From the NCBI RefSeq assembly GCF_033807715.1, contig NC_084592.1, positions 29,887,419-29,951,418 of the forward strand: a stretch of DNA of 64,000 bases, given 5' to 3'. Position numbers and translations under genes: made by a program. The notes beneath the pieces were generated by a model that ran no database searches, was not told where the DNA came from, and saw only the letters and a program-made list of their open reading frames with translations. Source of the DNA: Cololabis saira (lineage: Eukaryota > Chordata > Actinopteri > Beloniformes > Belonidae). This document shows, piece after piece, positions 32,601 through 43,985 of this stretch (positions are counted from its first letter, which is position 1; the number at the start of each line of letters is the position of its first letter).

Positions 32601-34778
32601 ACAAATGTAAATGTAGAGTTCTATGTTCAATAAGAATCAAAATTAGAATGTTTCACATACTATTTTTCCTGAGAACTGTAAAATTGTGCAGGGCTGATCT
32701 GCAAAATATAAGGAATGGGCATTCAGTTATTCACAGGTTATAAAGTATTTTTTTATTTTGTCAGTAAGTATGTTGGACTAATAATTTATGACGAAGTCCC
32801 TCTAAAAAACGTGACAGGAAAAAGGTGCAGAGCGTATGAGTTTGTAGGGCGCATTATCTCGCTGAAACAGACTTCACTAAATAAAACTAAATAAAACCAA
32901 GTTGAACTTAGTGATTTTCAACATCGTCATATTATATTGTTAAGCCAAAAATAGATACATTACCTCTTCGCTATCCATCCTGCAAACGACCGCTGAAAAC
33001 AGAAAAGTAGTTTTGAAAGTCCATCCCGTCTTATTTCAATCACTATCAAAACAAATGCACGCGACGGGGACAGGATCTTTCTCGGTTATTGGTACCCCAA
33101 CTTTGTGCAGTTTTTTACAAGGTTTCCCCCAGGAGTTGAATTCCAACTTTTTAGGACATGCTATTAAAGACCTTTAGAAACACATTGGTGAAGAGATTTC
33201 TTGGTAACGATTTAGTTCCCAGATTTGCCAAATATCCCATAAAATGACCTTACTAACAAGGCTGTAGTTTATATAAAAACAGTTTTTATCATCTGTTACA
33301 TATAATGCATCAAGTTAAGTGCACCAAGCAACAGACAACTATAAACTTGAAAACAATGAAAATATATGCCTCCCTTTCAACATCGGCTAATAAATGACGG
33401 GTCACACACAACATCTTGTGACTTTGAAGGTGAAAGGATCGTTGAAACATGTCAGGTAATTAAAAAAACTAAATTATTGGTCTGGCAAAAACAATTAGCA
33501 AATGAAAGTAAAAAATAAGTGAATTACTGTATATTTCCCCATCTTACAGGAAATTCCATGGTACAGTAATATTTGAGTAGAAAGTTCATCTCAAACTTTG
33601 AGACCCTTTTAAAGGATCTTGATTTACAGTTGTGTGTAAAATATGTCAGCTTAACAGAATTTGTAAGGCTGTAAAAAAGATGCCAAACTCCACATGCAGG
33701 TAAAGAATCATGAAGCTCCTCGAACGCGTTTAGGACCCTAAATGCATTTTCTCATGCCTTACATCACTCTAAACAAACAGACAAGCTAGAGGTTAAAGGA
33801 AAGGAAATGTCATGCATTCAACATATAATTGAAAACAGGCATATTGCTGTGGGCTTTCATAAAGGAAATTCAACAACAGGTATGGACAAATTTTGGAGAA
33901 ATTACCATCAGGGATGCAAAGAGAATGAACAAAACTGGTTTGTTAGATCAAACAAAGGTAGCCCCACAACCAAGAGGGAGTTTCCATTCAATGCTAAAAC
34001 AGTGAGAACAGTGAGAAGTCACGGCCAAGACACATGAGAGGCATAATAATAAATGAGAAAGAGAGAACAGGGGAGAAGAAGCGGGAGAAGATGGGAGAAG
34101 TTGGGAAGCTACAGAGCTAATATCTAATACATACAACTATCATGAGTGGATGGCAACAGCTAAAAACATTTTTAGCTCATTAGCATTTAGCCTTGTAACA
34201 TAAGTAAAATGCTTATTTCCCATAATTCTGACAAGTAGACAATGTATTTAACTTATTCTCAAATTAAACCACAATGCAATTAAAAACAAGCTCAAGAGAT
34301 GGGAATAAAGTTGACAAGGAAAACAAGGTCCAGTACTGTCTCCTCTCTCTGCCTGGAAGCTTTAGTAAGCTTGGCCTTTGATCGTTATTTGGTCTTATAT
34401 CTAAGTCTTATATCTGCTATGGTGGGATAGTTATTGGAGCATTACACAGCTTATTAGATTTTGCAGGAGGAAGCACTCAACTCTCCCTGAAAAATGACGA
34501 TCAAATCATCCTGGAGGAAAGGCTGAATTGCCCCTCAACTGATGTAGTTATACAGCGGGAGTACATAGCAAGCCTAGGACAATGCAGCTTCAGTATGGAT
34601 GGGTCCCTTATGGGCAAACTAATGTGGATTCTTATCAACATTTGATCCAAATTGCGTCATGTTATTTTAATGAGGTTGCACTTTAGCTTGAGGGGGTGTT
34701 TCCATGAGACTGAAATAAGTCAGACACAGTGCTACATAAGTTTATGTGATAAATATATAAGTTGATGCATATTGGCAG
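32601..34778. other. Sequence without recognisable gene
   Basis: More than 2 kb of AT-rich DNA. The frame at 33807-34037 has no domain that I recognise. Confidence 0.45.
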
Positions 34779-35126
34779 TTAAAGGTATTATCCATGATTT
34801 TGGAGAGCTAGCAAGATTTGAAAGTGGCGCCTCCTCTAAGCCCCGCCCCCTCCTCCCCCTCCCGTCAGCGCTCCGTCCAAAGCCACGCCCCCACAAACTT
34901 TGGGGAACGTGCATTTGCAGGAGTCGAGTTTTCCAGGACATTTTGGACAGCACATTTTCAACAAAACTACCCCATGTCTCATTCACCTGTAAGCGAGGCC
35001 GGTTTTAGGGGGGGCAGGGGTGGGCTGTGCCCACCCAAACGTGCATCCTGCCCACCGGCGTCTCCATCCTGGCGAGAGTGGAGAGCGGAGAGCGCGTGGC
35101 GGTGCGCTGCAAGCTCTAGAGCCACG

Positions 35127-35212
35127 GCTACGGCGTAAGCTACGGCGTAGCCTACGGCGCAGCCTACGGCGTACCCTACGGCGTAGCCCTACGGCGTAGC
35201 CCTACGGCGTAG
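35127..35212 (+). repeat. TACGGCGTAGCC tandem array
   Basis: About seven 12-14-base units built on CTACGGCGTAGC run head to tail. The same motif occurs singly in the palindromic MITEs at 23775 and 58177. Confidence 0.85.
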
Positions 35213-35663
35213 CTGTGGCAACAAAGCCTGCACGGCACCACAGCGCTCCGCCAGCCGCACCAGCGCTCTCTGCTCTCGCCGGGATGGAGACACCTCCATC
35301 CCCACGGACCCCCATACTGCTTCCGAGCCAGCTGCTGCGGCTCTTCAGTGCGGCTGCACGTATCTCCGCGGGCTGCTGCTGCTGGGCGGAGAGTCCTGCA
35401 GCAGCAGCCCGGACCGACGGCTCTGCTCCCACTCTCTCACACACACAGCGGGACCGAGCCGCTCTGGACATAACTACATACTGGGGGTCCGTGGCAGAGG
35501 GGAGGGAGTTACACTGGGACACTGTGAGCCGAGGAGGACCTGTGGGAAGTGGACACGGGGGGCTGGAAGCGAGTGCGCGCATGGGACGGGGGGGGGGGGG
35601 GTCGTGGGCGGCATGAAGGCATCTGATTGGTTCTTTCCCTTCCTGCCAAGCCTCTGGTCCTGG

Positions 35664-35702
35664 ACCAATCCGTTTCATTCGTTCCGAATGAAACGGATTG
35701 GT
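35664..35702. repeat. Perfect hairpin with CCAAT arms
   Basis: ACCAATCCGTTTCATTCG (35664-35681) is exactly complementary to 35685-35702, with a 3-base loop. Each arm begins with an inverted CCAAT motif. Confidence 0.85.
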
Positions 35703-35811
35703 TAGAGTTTTTACATGATTTAAGCTGGGAGGGGGAGGAGGGGGCGGGGCTTAGAGGAGGTGCCACTTTCAAATCTTGCTAGCTCTCAAACATTGCATAC
35801 TATAACTTTAA

Positions 35812-36415
35812 TCTGTTTGAATTAACCAATTTATGTTTGCTGTTTATGAGAAGCATCTACTGCTGGGATCCGATGTTCACAAAAAAGGGGATCCTAAAGA
35901 CAAGAGCAGCCTATCTCTATAAGGCTGGAAAGGGATACCAATTAATCACTGAAGTATATAGGCATACATCAGGTTACTGTTAGAAAAATCTTGTATGGAG
36001 ATTCGGGCACATGTATCGAAAGGCACAACAATGAATCTTTAGTGAGGTAAAGATCAACTCACAAATAACCTCTAAAGGCTTAAAGGCATCACTGAAGCTG
36101 GCAAACATCTTTGTACATGAGCCTATAATATACAGGTCAATGAACAGGAAAGAAAACATCTGAACAAAGGTGATGGATCATGATTGGGGTTACCTTGTCA
36201 TGATCCAGGGGATAATGAAAGTTACTTAAGTTTACTTAAATATTCAACAGGCTCATTTTAGGGTGGCTGTGCACTAGCTGATGTTCAAAAGAAATATGAT
36301 GATGCGGAAGGAAATGTCCCTAATCCGAATCAAGAATATCTTCAGAAGAAAAAAATCCAGCCAGCGTTGGTGGTCCAGTCAGAGCCAAAAATCCTAATTC
36401 CAATAGAGATATTGC
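35812..36415. other. Sequence without recognisable gene
   Basis: Only a short GGGATCCGATG...GGGGATCC motif pair near 35866-35892 stands out. No domain was found. Confidence 0.4.
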
Positions 36416-36416
36416 T

Positions 36417-36745
36417 GAATGACGGTGGCTTGGTGGTTAGCACTGTCGCCTCACAGCGGCACTGTCCCCGGCTCGACTCCCTGGCCTGGCGGGGGTCTTT
36501 CTGTGTGGAGTTTGCATGTTCTCCTCGTGCTTGCATGTGTTCCCTCCGGGTACTCTGGTTTCCTCCCACAGTCCAAAAACATGCTTAGTGGATTAACTGA
36601 TGATTCTAAATTGCCCGTACTGTGAGTGTGACTATGCATGGTTGTTTGTCCGTATATGTGGCCCTGCGATAGACTGGCGACCTGTCCAGGGTGTACCCCT
36701 GCCTCTCGCCTATAATGAGCTGGGTTGCATTGACCAGTCATCTGC
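36417..36745 (+). mobile_element. tRNA-derived SINE, (CCAT)n family, plus strand
   Basis: The tRNA-like head (GGTGGCTTGGTGGTTAGCAC, box B-like GGCTCGACTCC at 36470-36480) is followed by the body (GAGTTTGCATGTTCTCC, CCAAAAACATGC, GACTGGCGACCTGTCC). The copy is truncated before its tail. Confidence 0.82.
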
Positions 36746-37312
36746 TGAACCTATGATTTCCAGTAACCTCGTCTCTGCAACATCAATATTGAAGAATAAT
36801 TAAAGATTATTTTAACCTGAATTTTTTACCATATATGTAGAGATTGTGGCTGTATGAGTCATGAGAACAGAGCAAAACAATTTACAGTTGCCATCATTGC
36901 AAGCAATTTGCGTCTGATTGAAAATAAACACAGAAAGGAGCTGCCTGGAATGACTATTACGACTAATTGCACGGAGACCTCTATCCCGGGCAACTAGTAC
37001 AATGTTTATATACAGTATGTAGCCTGGGACAGTTTTCTGTTTGCTTTGTCTCCATGATAGTATTCTTGTAGGGAGAGAATATGTGCAAGCTTCCAAACTG
37101 GGAAAATAAATTAGACATTTATTCAACACAGATGTGTCATTTATTTTCTTTGCTACCATTTTAATTTAAGTTTATGGGGAGTCTACAAAAAACACCAGAT
37201 GTTTGTGTTTATTTCTGGCAAGATATACTTCACATCATATTTTACACTTTTTCTGCTTATACAAGATTGGCCTTTTGGATTTGTGATTTCTCCAGCTAAC
37301 TCTTATGGGGGG
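36746..37312. other. Sequence between SINE and Gypsy LTR
   Basis: No gene was identified. The minus-strand frame at 36812-37159 has no recognisable domain. Confidence 0.4.
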
Positions 37313-37751
37313 TGTTACGTCCCCATAGGCATAAGAGCGTGAGGGGAGTAACACAGGTGGGACCCGAAGGATAAAACAGGAGGAGACCAATGCTTCAACA
37401 GAGCCGTGGCGCATTTATTAAGAACAAACAAAAACAAAGCGGGCTCCCCCCCCACTAGGAGAGCCGATCAACTGGTCTGCCGGACTTCAACCACAGCAGA
37501 CTGGAGAAACCTGCCACACACACGGCTTCGTCACACACAAAGGCCCACACAGAGGCCGAACTGCAGCTCCCGGGGGATACCTGGGGGGAGCTGCTCCCCC
37601 CAGGTATTTGTAGCTGGCCACTCCCAATCATGGCTGCTTGGCTGCAGGTGTGATCAATGAGTGGGAAGGCAGGGAGCGGGACCTGGGAAGAGGCAGAGCA
37701 GAGCAACCACACACACACACAAACAGACACAGAGGCCACAGGGCCGTAACA
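37313..37751 (-). repeat. LTR of the Gypsy element at 37313-39295
   Basis: On the minus strand the LTR starts TGTTACGGCCC and ends ATGGGGACGTAACA, so the ends are mirrored. It has AATAAA (complement at about 37410-37425). The run CCCCCCCCC at 37752-37761 is the polypurine tract immediately before it. It is therefore the 3' LTR. No partner LTR is seen beyond 39295. Confidence 0.85.
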
Positions 37752-37805
37752 CCCCCCCCCCATAAAAACAAACCCCTCCGGGTTTGTTAATGTGCAATAA
37801 ATGGC

Positions 37806-38154
37806 TCACCCACGGGACAGCGCATCCGCCACGACGTTGTCTGCCCCTTTCTTGTGCCGGATCTCGATGTTAAGGCCTTGCACTAACAGAGCCCAGCGCA
37901 TTAAGCGCTGGTTGTGGTTGTACATACGTGAGAGGGTTATGGTCAGTGTACACAATCACTGGAGAGGAACTGGAGCCAACATACACCTCGAAATGCTGGA
38001 GGGCCAGTAGCATCGCCAGCGTCTCCTTCTCGATGGTGGAATAGTTCAGCTGATGGCGCTTGAACTTCACTGAAAAGTAGCATACTGGATGGTTCACTTC
38101 CCCCTCGCCCTCCTGCAGTAGCACAGCACCAGCCCCGGAAGCACTGGCATCCAC
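37806..38154 (-). pseudogene. Ty3/Gypsy RNase H domain
   Basis: The frame from 38154 reads MDASASGAGAVLLQ, then HQLNYSTIEKETLAMLLALQ and YTDHNPLTY. These are the first catalytic Asp, the Glu and the third Asp of Gypsy RNase H. After a frameshift near 37870-37900 another frame continues IRHKKGADNVVADALSR to a stop at 37806-37808. It follows the RT fragment and lies about 55 bases before the LTR, so no integrase is present. Confidence 0.85.
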
Positions 38155-38190
38155 CTCAAGCTTAAAGGGAAGAGCAAAGTTAGGAGCAGA

Positions 38191-38715
38191 TTAAACAGGG
38201 GCACTGCAGAGGAGAGACCTAGCGGCTTCGAAGGCTTTCTGACATTCCCCATCCCACGTGAATGGCACAGCAGGGCTACACAGCCTGGTGAGCGGAGCAA
38301 CCACCACAGAGAAGTTCCTACAGAAACAGCGATAGTAGCCGGTCACGCCCAGGAAACGGCGGAGCTCCCGCCTGGTAGTGGGAGCTGGGTAGGACAGCAC
38401 CGTTGCGACCTTTGCATCCACAGGACGCACCCGGCCATGCCCAACCTGTTTCCCTAGATAGGTGATGGTTGCTTTACCAAACTCACATTTGGCAAGGTTA
38501 AGGGTCAAAGAGGCTGCAGCAAGCCGTTCAAACACCACTGCCAGACTAGAGAGATGTTCCTCCCAGACGGTGGAATACACTACCACATCGTCCAGGTACA
38601 CTTTACACTGAGGCACGTCCCCCAACACTATCTGCATCAGACGCTGGAATGTAGCGGGTGCATTTCTCATTCCGAAGGCCATCACCGTGTACTGCAAGAA
38701 ATGGTCGGGGGTCAC
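38191..38715 (-). pseudogene. Ty3/Gypsy reverse transcriptase, C-terminal two-thirds
   Basis: Motifs appear in order: TPDHFLQYTVMAFGMRNAPA (fingers/palm), VYLDDVVVYS with the YLDD catalytic pair at about residues 40-43, then the thumb motif RRELRRFLGVTGYYRCF and PFTWDGECQKAFE leading to RNase H. The N-terminal part with the first catalytic Asp is missing. Upstream, after 22 bases, gag begins, so protease and the RT start were lost by deletion. Confidence 0.88.
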
Positions 38716-38737
38716 AAAGGCAGAGATGTCAGAAGCC

Positions 38738-39295
38738 CTAGCGGTCAGAGTATGTCTGACCTGAGGTCTTTCTAAGGTTGCGGAACCGCTGTCGGTAGGC
38801 TTCTGGGACTAGCTCGTACACACGTAGTATAGCGCCTTTCACCTTCTCATACAAAAGGCTGTCTTCCACAGAGAGGGAAGCACACGCCTCCTGAGCCTTT
38901 CCAGCCAACTTACACTGCAGCAGGATGGCCCACACGTCAGCTGGCCAGTGTAAGGCAGTAGCTATGCGCTCAAACGCACCAAAGTATGACTCTACTTCAG
39001 ACTCTCGGAAGGCAGGAACTAGAGAAATATGCCTACTGATGTCGAAGCCGGGAGGGTGGTATGCAGGAGACTGTGTACCTACAGCAGGAGCGCTGACAGG
39101 GGTCTCACTGCCCTGCAGCTCCAGCTGACGCATCCTGACCGCAGTCTCTGCTTCCAACCTCTTCACCTGTAGCCTAAGCTCACGCTCCTCTTTCCGTTCT
39201 TGAGCCTCACGCTCCTCTTTCCTGTCACACTTTGCAGGACAACAGTGCTGACAGCTGATTTGTATACTCTGGTTACACAGCTGGAAGCCATGCAC
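38738..39295 (-). pseudogene. Ty3/Gypsy gag fragment with SCAN-like capsid region
   Basis: The frame has a charged coiled-coil stretch (EEREAQERKEERELRL region, residues ~25-65). It continues with FRESEVESYFGAFERIA and KVKGAILRVYELVPEAYRQR, typical of the capsid/SCAN-like domain of fish Gypsy gag proteins. It ends at QTYSDR and then meets the RT fragment in a different frame. The N-terminus past about 39240 seems to be foreign sequence. The zinc knuckle is missing. Confidence 0.82.
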
Positions 39296-42200
39296 TCATC
39301 CTCTCTCAAAATCTTGCATCAACAATTCTTTCATTTCAGTTGTGTCTCAAATGCTTTTACCAACAAAGTTTGACACTATGAAGGTGGACATTCGGTTAGG
39401 TCATGATTATTTTAGAATAAAAACGTCCAGCCTTTGTTGAGCTAAATCCAGTGGTAGGTCACTGGGATTACACGAGCTTTGATTATTCCATGAACTGCAA
39501 TGTGGACAATCAGCATTGAATTTAGCCTTCTGTTTCATCTTCACACAGTGAAAGCCAGTATCTCTTACCAACCATCATGAATTATGCATATGACTATGCT
39601 GGGGGAATATGGATGTTGGTAGGGTGCCTAAATGTTGATCCCTATGTAACTACCATGCTGGCTCTTCCATGCAGCTGCTTTAATGTAATTAAAAGACAAG
39701 GATTTGAAATGATTTATGTAAATTCAGACAGCTGTATGAGGCTCTCTGAGATTTTCACTAATACACAGCATTTTGTGCAAGTCCTTGTTGCCAAGAACAG
39801 ATCTCCAGAGTGAGCCATAGACCCACGACAGTCGAATTTCAGGGAAAACACTAGGTTGGAACGAATCACATGTATCTTGTAAGTGTCCTTAAATCCTCCA
39901 AATATGGTCAAAGAGTATAAATGCCTGTCCAGACATATATTCATTCACTCCCACTAAGCAGATATTCTAACCTCATTTAGCCCCTTTAAAAAGACATATG
40001 GTTGGACAATCATGTCACGCCAAGAGTAGGTTAATCATACTTCTGCAGGATTTATGCCTGAATCCTCCTGGCAACACTGCATTAGAGTTATGGACGTAGC
40101 TGCTTCAGGGAGTGTGAATAGTAAACACAAAACCATATGAGCAGATTTAGGATTCAATGTGTAACCTCCTTGTGAGAACACCCCCAGTTTGGTATCTTAG
40201 CTCACCTTAAAAAGGTCCATCTCCATGAGAATTTTGGATTTGATACATTTGCATGTATGTGTGTGCCTGTGGGTGGGTGTTCAAGCAGGAATCTAGGTCA
40301 TGTGCTTTGTACATATTTGTGTACTAAAATACAGTATTTTAGTGCATTATCATTCTACAGCCTATTCATTCCACTTTACATAACCAGCTATGATGCATAA
40401 AATGTATTCGGAAATGTCAGCTTTAAACAACTTAAATCTCTATGCCCACAATTATGTAATAAGCAATATGTTTGTACTGTCATAGCAAATGATTTATATT
40501 TAGCTTGCTTATCAAGAAAAAATAATACAATACAATTGCCATGAATTTTTTAAAATTCTGTGAGCCAACCACATAGTAAACTACAGAAAGCCGTAGCTAC
40601 ATTTTATCAGTTTTTGCCAATGATAACTCATACCTGCCAAATATTGATTTTATAAAAAATTCTAAAGACTGTTCTGTAAAGCTATCACACACGAATGCCA
40701 ACTTCTGACTTTCCACAGCCCCAGTTCCAAAGATAGTGTAAAATGTAAATAAACACAGACTACAATTATTTGAATACATCACAGAATAGATCACAGAAAA
40801 CATTAAATATTGAAAGTAACATTTTACTAGTTCATTAAAAAAGAAAACTTATGTCTCAAACAAAAAACAAAGGACTGGACAAAAAGAGATTCAACCGTAA
40901 AAACTTCTTTCATCTATTTAGATTAATTGATCACATGTCAGTTACATATTTTTATATCTCAGAAGTAAAAATTGGTAGGTCCACACATCTGTGACAGTTT
41001 CAAACAACATTCTCGAACCATTTCAGATAATATTCATCATCTTCAAGTTGCTTTAAATGGACTTTAAAGTTACACTGGAAATACTTTGAAATATCTACAG
41101 TACATAACATCGTCAAAAGATCCGAGAATTTTGAGAAATATCTGTGGTGGTGTGACAAGGACAGAAATCAATAGTAGATGGTCAAGACCTCAGGCACCAG
41201 ATAGTCATGATTCTGCCTGCTTGCAGTCCAGAGTTTTCACAAGTTGAAAACAGTTGGGTTTTCTTTATCCTATTTCTTTTTGAAGGTTCACCAGACTTTG
41301 AGCAGCTCAGAATCTATAGCAGATAAGAATGGCTCAACGTTCATCTCCCAAAAATCCAGCAACTGGTCTCCCCACTTCCCAGAAGTTATGGACTGCTTGT
41401 AGAAAAAATAGAGGTGATGCTACACAGTGGTGCAGTGGGCAGGGGTTCTACTACTAATAAAATATGGATTTGCAAGATTCATAAATCTTTGCATTCTGTT
41501 ATTATTTACTTTTTCACCCCAACTGTGTTGGATTTGGGTTTCATGTGAGGTCTGTTGTAGTCCTGGCTGAATATGATACCTTACACGATGAGCTAAACTT
41601 TACCCACACAGCACAGCAGATGGTCATGATTTACATCTAAAACAACAGCTTTATCTGCTACAGCAGTGGCTAAAATGGCATCCTCGTTCCGCAACTCTCC
41701 AGCCATGCCTTGAAGGAAGACACACAAAGCTGTTACTGACCTGCAAACTGACTAAGGAGGAGGGGCCGCTGAATATACTCAATGTGACCATTACAGCAAC
41801 AAAGTGAGTAACGATCTTAAATTAAACACTATGAGAAAGATTATGGTCTGACTGTGAAAAGTATGATTGACCATTGTGATCTGGATCGGATGTAGCGGCA
41901 TGTCTATTCACCAAACAAATTTCACAAGTGCATTATAGAAGAAAACAACTAGCAAAAATATCTATAGTGCCTCGGGGTTGCTTGAAGCAAGCTGGAGTGG
42001 TGATTTCATTCTGCACAATAATGCAGAGCTCTACGGGAGAAGGCCAAGGGGGACTGCACCATTGAAAACAGTGAAGAGACTATCAAGTTAAATGTCTTCA
42101 AAAACTTTAACAGATGAAGCTCTTAAATTGTACAGTAATATCTCTGAAACTGGCAAAAATATAAGAGCACTCATCTATTTTAAGTTAAGAAATTTGGTTT

Positions 42201-43254
42201 GGATTTAAGTTCTTCAGCACATTAAAAAGCACAAACAGGTGGAAAGCAAAGTATAGAAACAAAAGATCTTCTAAACCAACCGCAATTAAATGCCTAACCT
42301 AATTCTCACTAAAAACCCTTAGGAGGCAAATCTTTGCCCTTGAAAAAAAGGACTTATACAAAATTAAAAGAACTTGGATAACCGAATAGATAACAGTGGA
42401 AGACTGACAGAAACCACCAGCAGATAGGTGATGAAGGCCTCTAATTAAAAAGTGGCAGTTGGATACATTTTGACTTTAAAATGTCTCAAAATAAGAAAAA
42501 CATTGAAACAGTGTTGATAAAGGTGTTGAATGCATTTCATATTTAGATAAAAGCTGGGATGGGAAAGGTTTGCATCTATAATGTTATCATCCTTAATCAT
42601 GATACTTAAAAAATCTTTTACACTGAATATACCATATAATGAATTATTTCAGTTTTAATTTTGCTTCTTTTTCCCACTAAATCTGTCTTAAGTCATTCAA
42701 AAATGTTGACGATGCTGTTGGAGACAAGTCAGCACCGTTGGTAGACCAGTGCAGTGTCTTCGTCTTTCTCAGCATGTACAGAATGCGGTTATGTATTATT
42801 TTGTTAAAAAATGCATGAATTTCCCTGAAAAAGATGTGATCTTTAAGGGAGAATGTGTTGATTGAGTGAGATGTCTCATTAAGGGATGCATGCCCCGTTG
42901 CAGTCCTCAGAAGCATTGATCTCATTACGCCATCCTGATTGGCTGGGGAAATGTGTCTGTCCACGGCAGGTAGTACCACCTACCTTAAATATCCCGTGCG
43001 GACGACACCATATCATTCAAGATAAGCACCTCTTCAAACTCGCCCAGGCAAGAAGGGTTGTCTGGTGAGACATCTTACTCATATTACTCAGAGAACCGGG
43101 GTTATGTAAATAACCTAAAGTTCTATTTCATAATATTTCGCTCAATGTCTCACTGCGGGTTATGGTTGTTCCCGTATTGCCAGACAAGCATATCCAGCGT
43201 CCATCAACCCACAAGAAAAAAATATTCTGTTCCAATCAGGATTGGAAACGTCCA

Positions 43255-43256
<2 letters not shown>
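39296..43256. other. About 4 kb without recognisable gene or repeat
   Basis: The sequence is AT-rich, with short frames only and no named repeat. Near 43080-43150 the phrase GAGAACCGGGGTTATGTAAA with AACCTAAAGTTC resembles a fish interspersed repeat that I cannot name. Confidence 0.45.

Positions 43257-43320
<64 letters not shown>
43257..43320 (+). repeat. (TA)n microsatellite
   Basis: About 32 AT units directly precede the BEL/Pao target duplication. A shorter TA tract lies at 51234-51250 on the far side of the MITE that BEL/Pao interrupted. Confidence 0.95.
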
Positions 43321-43322
<2 letters not shown>

Positions 43323-43325
43323 CAG

Positions 43326-43792
43326 TCTTCTGCCCTCACTACACGTTTGCGTATGTAGCTATGCAGCGAGCTAAACACTCTCCCATAAAGGACCCAAGGC
43401 AGGAGCTGGCTTTAGGTGTTTTTAATGGAAGCCGTGTAAAACTGTAAAAAGAACAATACACAAAGCATCAGTTCTACATGATGAAAAATCTCTTATACAA
43501 ATGAAATAAGCAGCATAATGTAGCTGACATAAAACAAATGCAGTAAACCAAGCAAACAACCACAGTAAACTAAGTACACTCACAGATTATGCTTCTTGAT
43601 GAGCAGAACAAAGCAGAAGGAGGCAGATTGTGAGATGCTTCCTTCCATGAGGTAGTGATGTCATTCAAAATGGCGGATTCAAACCTGCTAACTTTATTAA
43701 CTCCTGGATGTCATATGAACAAGGCCGCCAGATGGCGCTAAACTGCATTAACACATTTTGTGTCTGATATATACTGTAGGAGAGGCAGAACA
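43326..43792 (-). repeat. 3' LTR of BEL/Pao
   Basis: On the minus strand it begins TGTTCTGCCTCTCC and ends GAGGGCAGAAGA, so the ends are mirrored. It matches 49746-50212 base for base as far as I could read. It contains a conserved stretch with TATATATCAGACAC near its 5' end, a plausible promoter. Confidence 0.93.
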
Positions 43793-43870
43793 CTCCCCGC
43801 CTGGCATCTGTAAGATGTCAAACTAACAAGAACTCAAAAGATGTATCGTAGAGTAAGAGTCTCAATACAG

Positions 43871-43985
43871 TCACTTAGGAGTGTCCTTGGATAGAAGAAG
43901 AATGACCTCAGACACAGGTCTGAGGAACAGCCTCGCTGTACCATCTCTGATGATCTTTACTTGGATCTTCCTTACCTTCCCATCG
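43871..43985 (-). pseudogene. Frameshifted C-terminus of BEL/Pao pol
   Basis: The minus-strand frame reads DGKVRKIQVKIIRDG then LFLRPVSEVILLL. BEL/Pao polyproteins normally end with a segment of this kind (KVR.V.V...FLRPVSE.VLL). It is in another frame from the main pol, which stops at 43986-43988, so an indel of one base (or two) has occurred near 43985-43995. Confidence 0.8.

Larger units (their letters stand above)
34779..35811. mobile_element. TTAA-flanked element with ~85-bp inverted ends
   Basis: Both ends start TTAAAG and continue into a long, nearly exact inverted repeat that includes GAGAGCTAGCAAGATTTGAA and CCTCCTCTAAGCCCCGCCCC (left 34779-34863, right 35728-35811). The interior is GC-rich. 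It has a TACGGCG tandem array (35127), (G)n near 35588 and a hairpin at 35664. Overlapping frames on both strands here follow the GC content and are not genes. Confidence 0.8.

Noticed and set aside
35202..35772. Long overlapping frames on both strands (133 and 158 codons)
   Set aside because: They lie in a GC-rich MITE, overlap each other and show no domain; high GC lowers stop frequency.
43160..43447. Frames with a repeated Ile-Tyr run
   Set aside because: They translate the (TA)n microsatellite.
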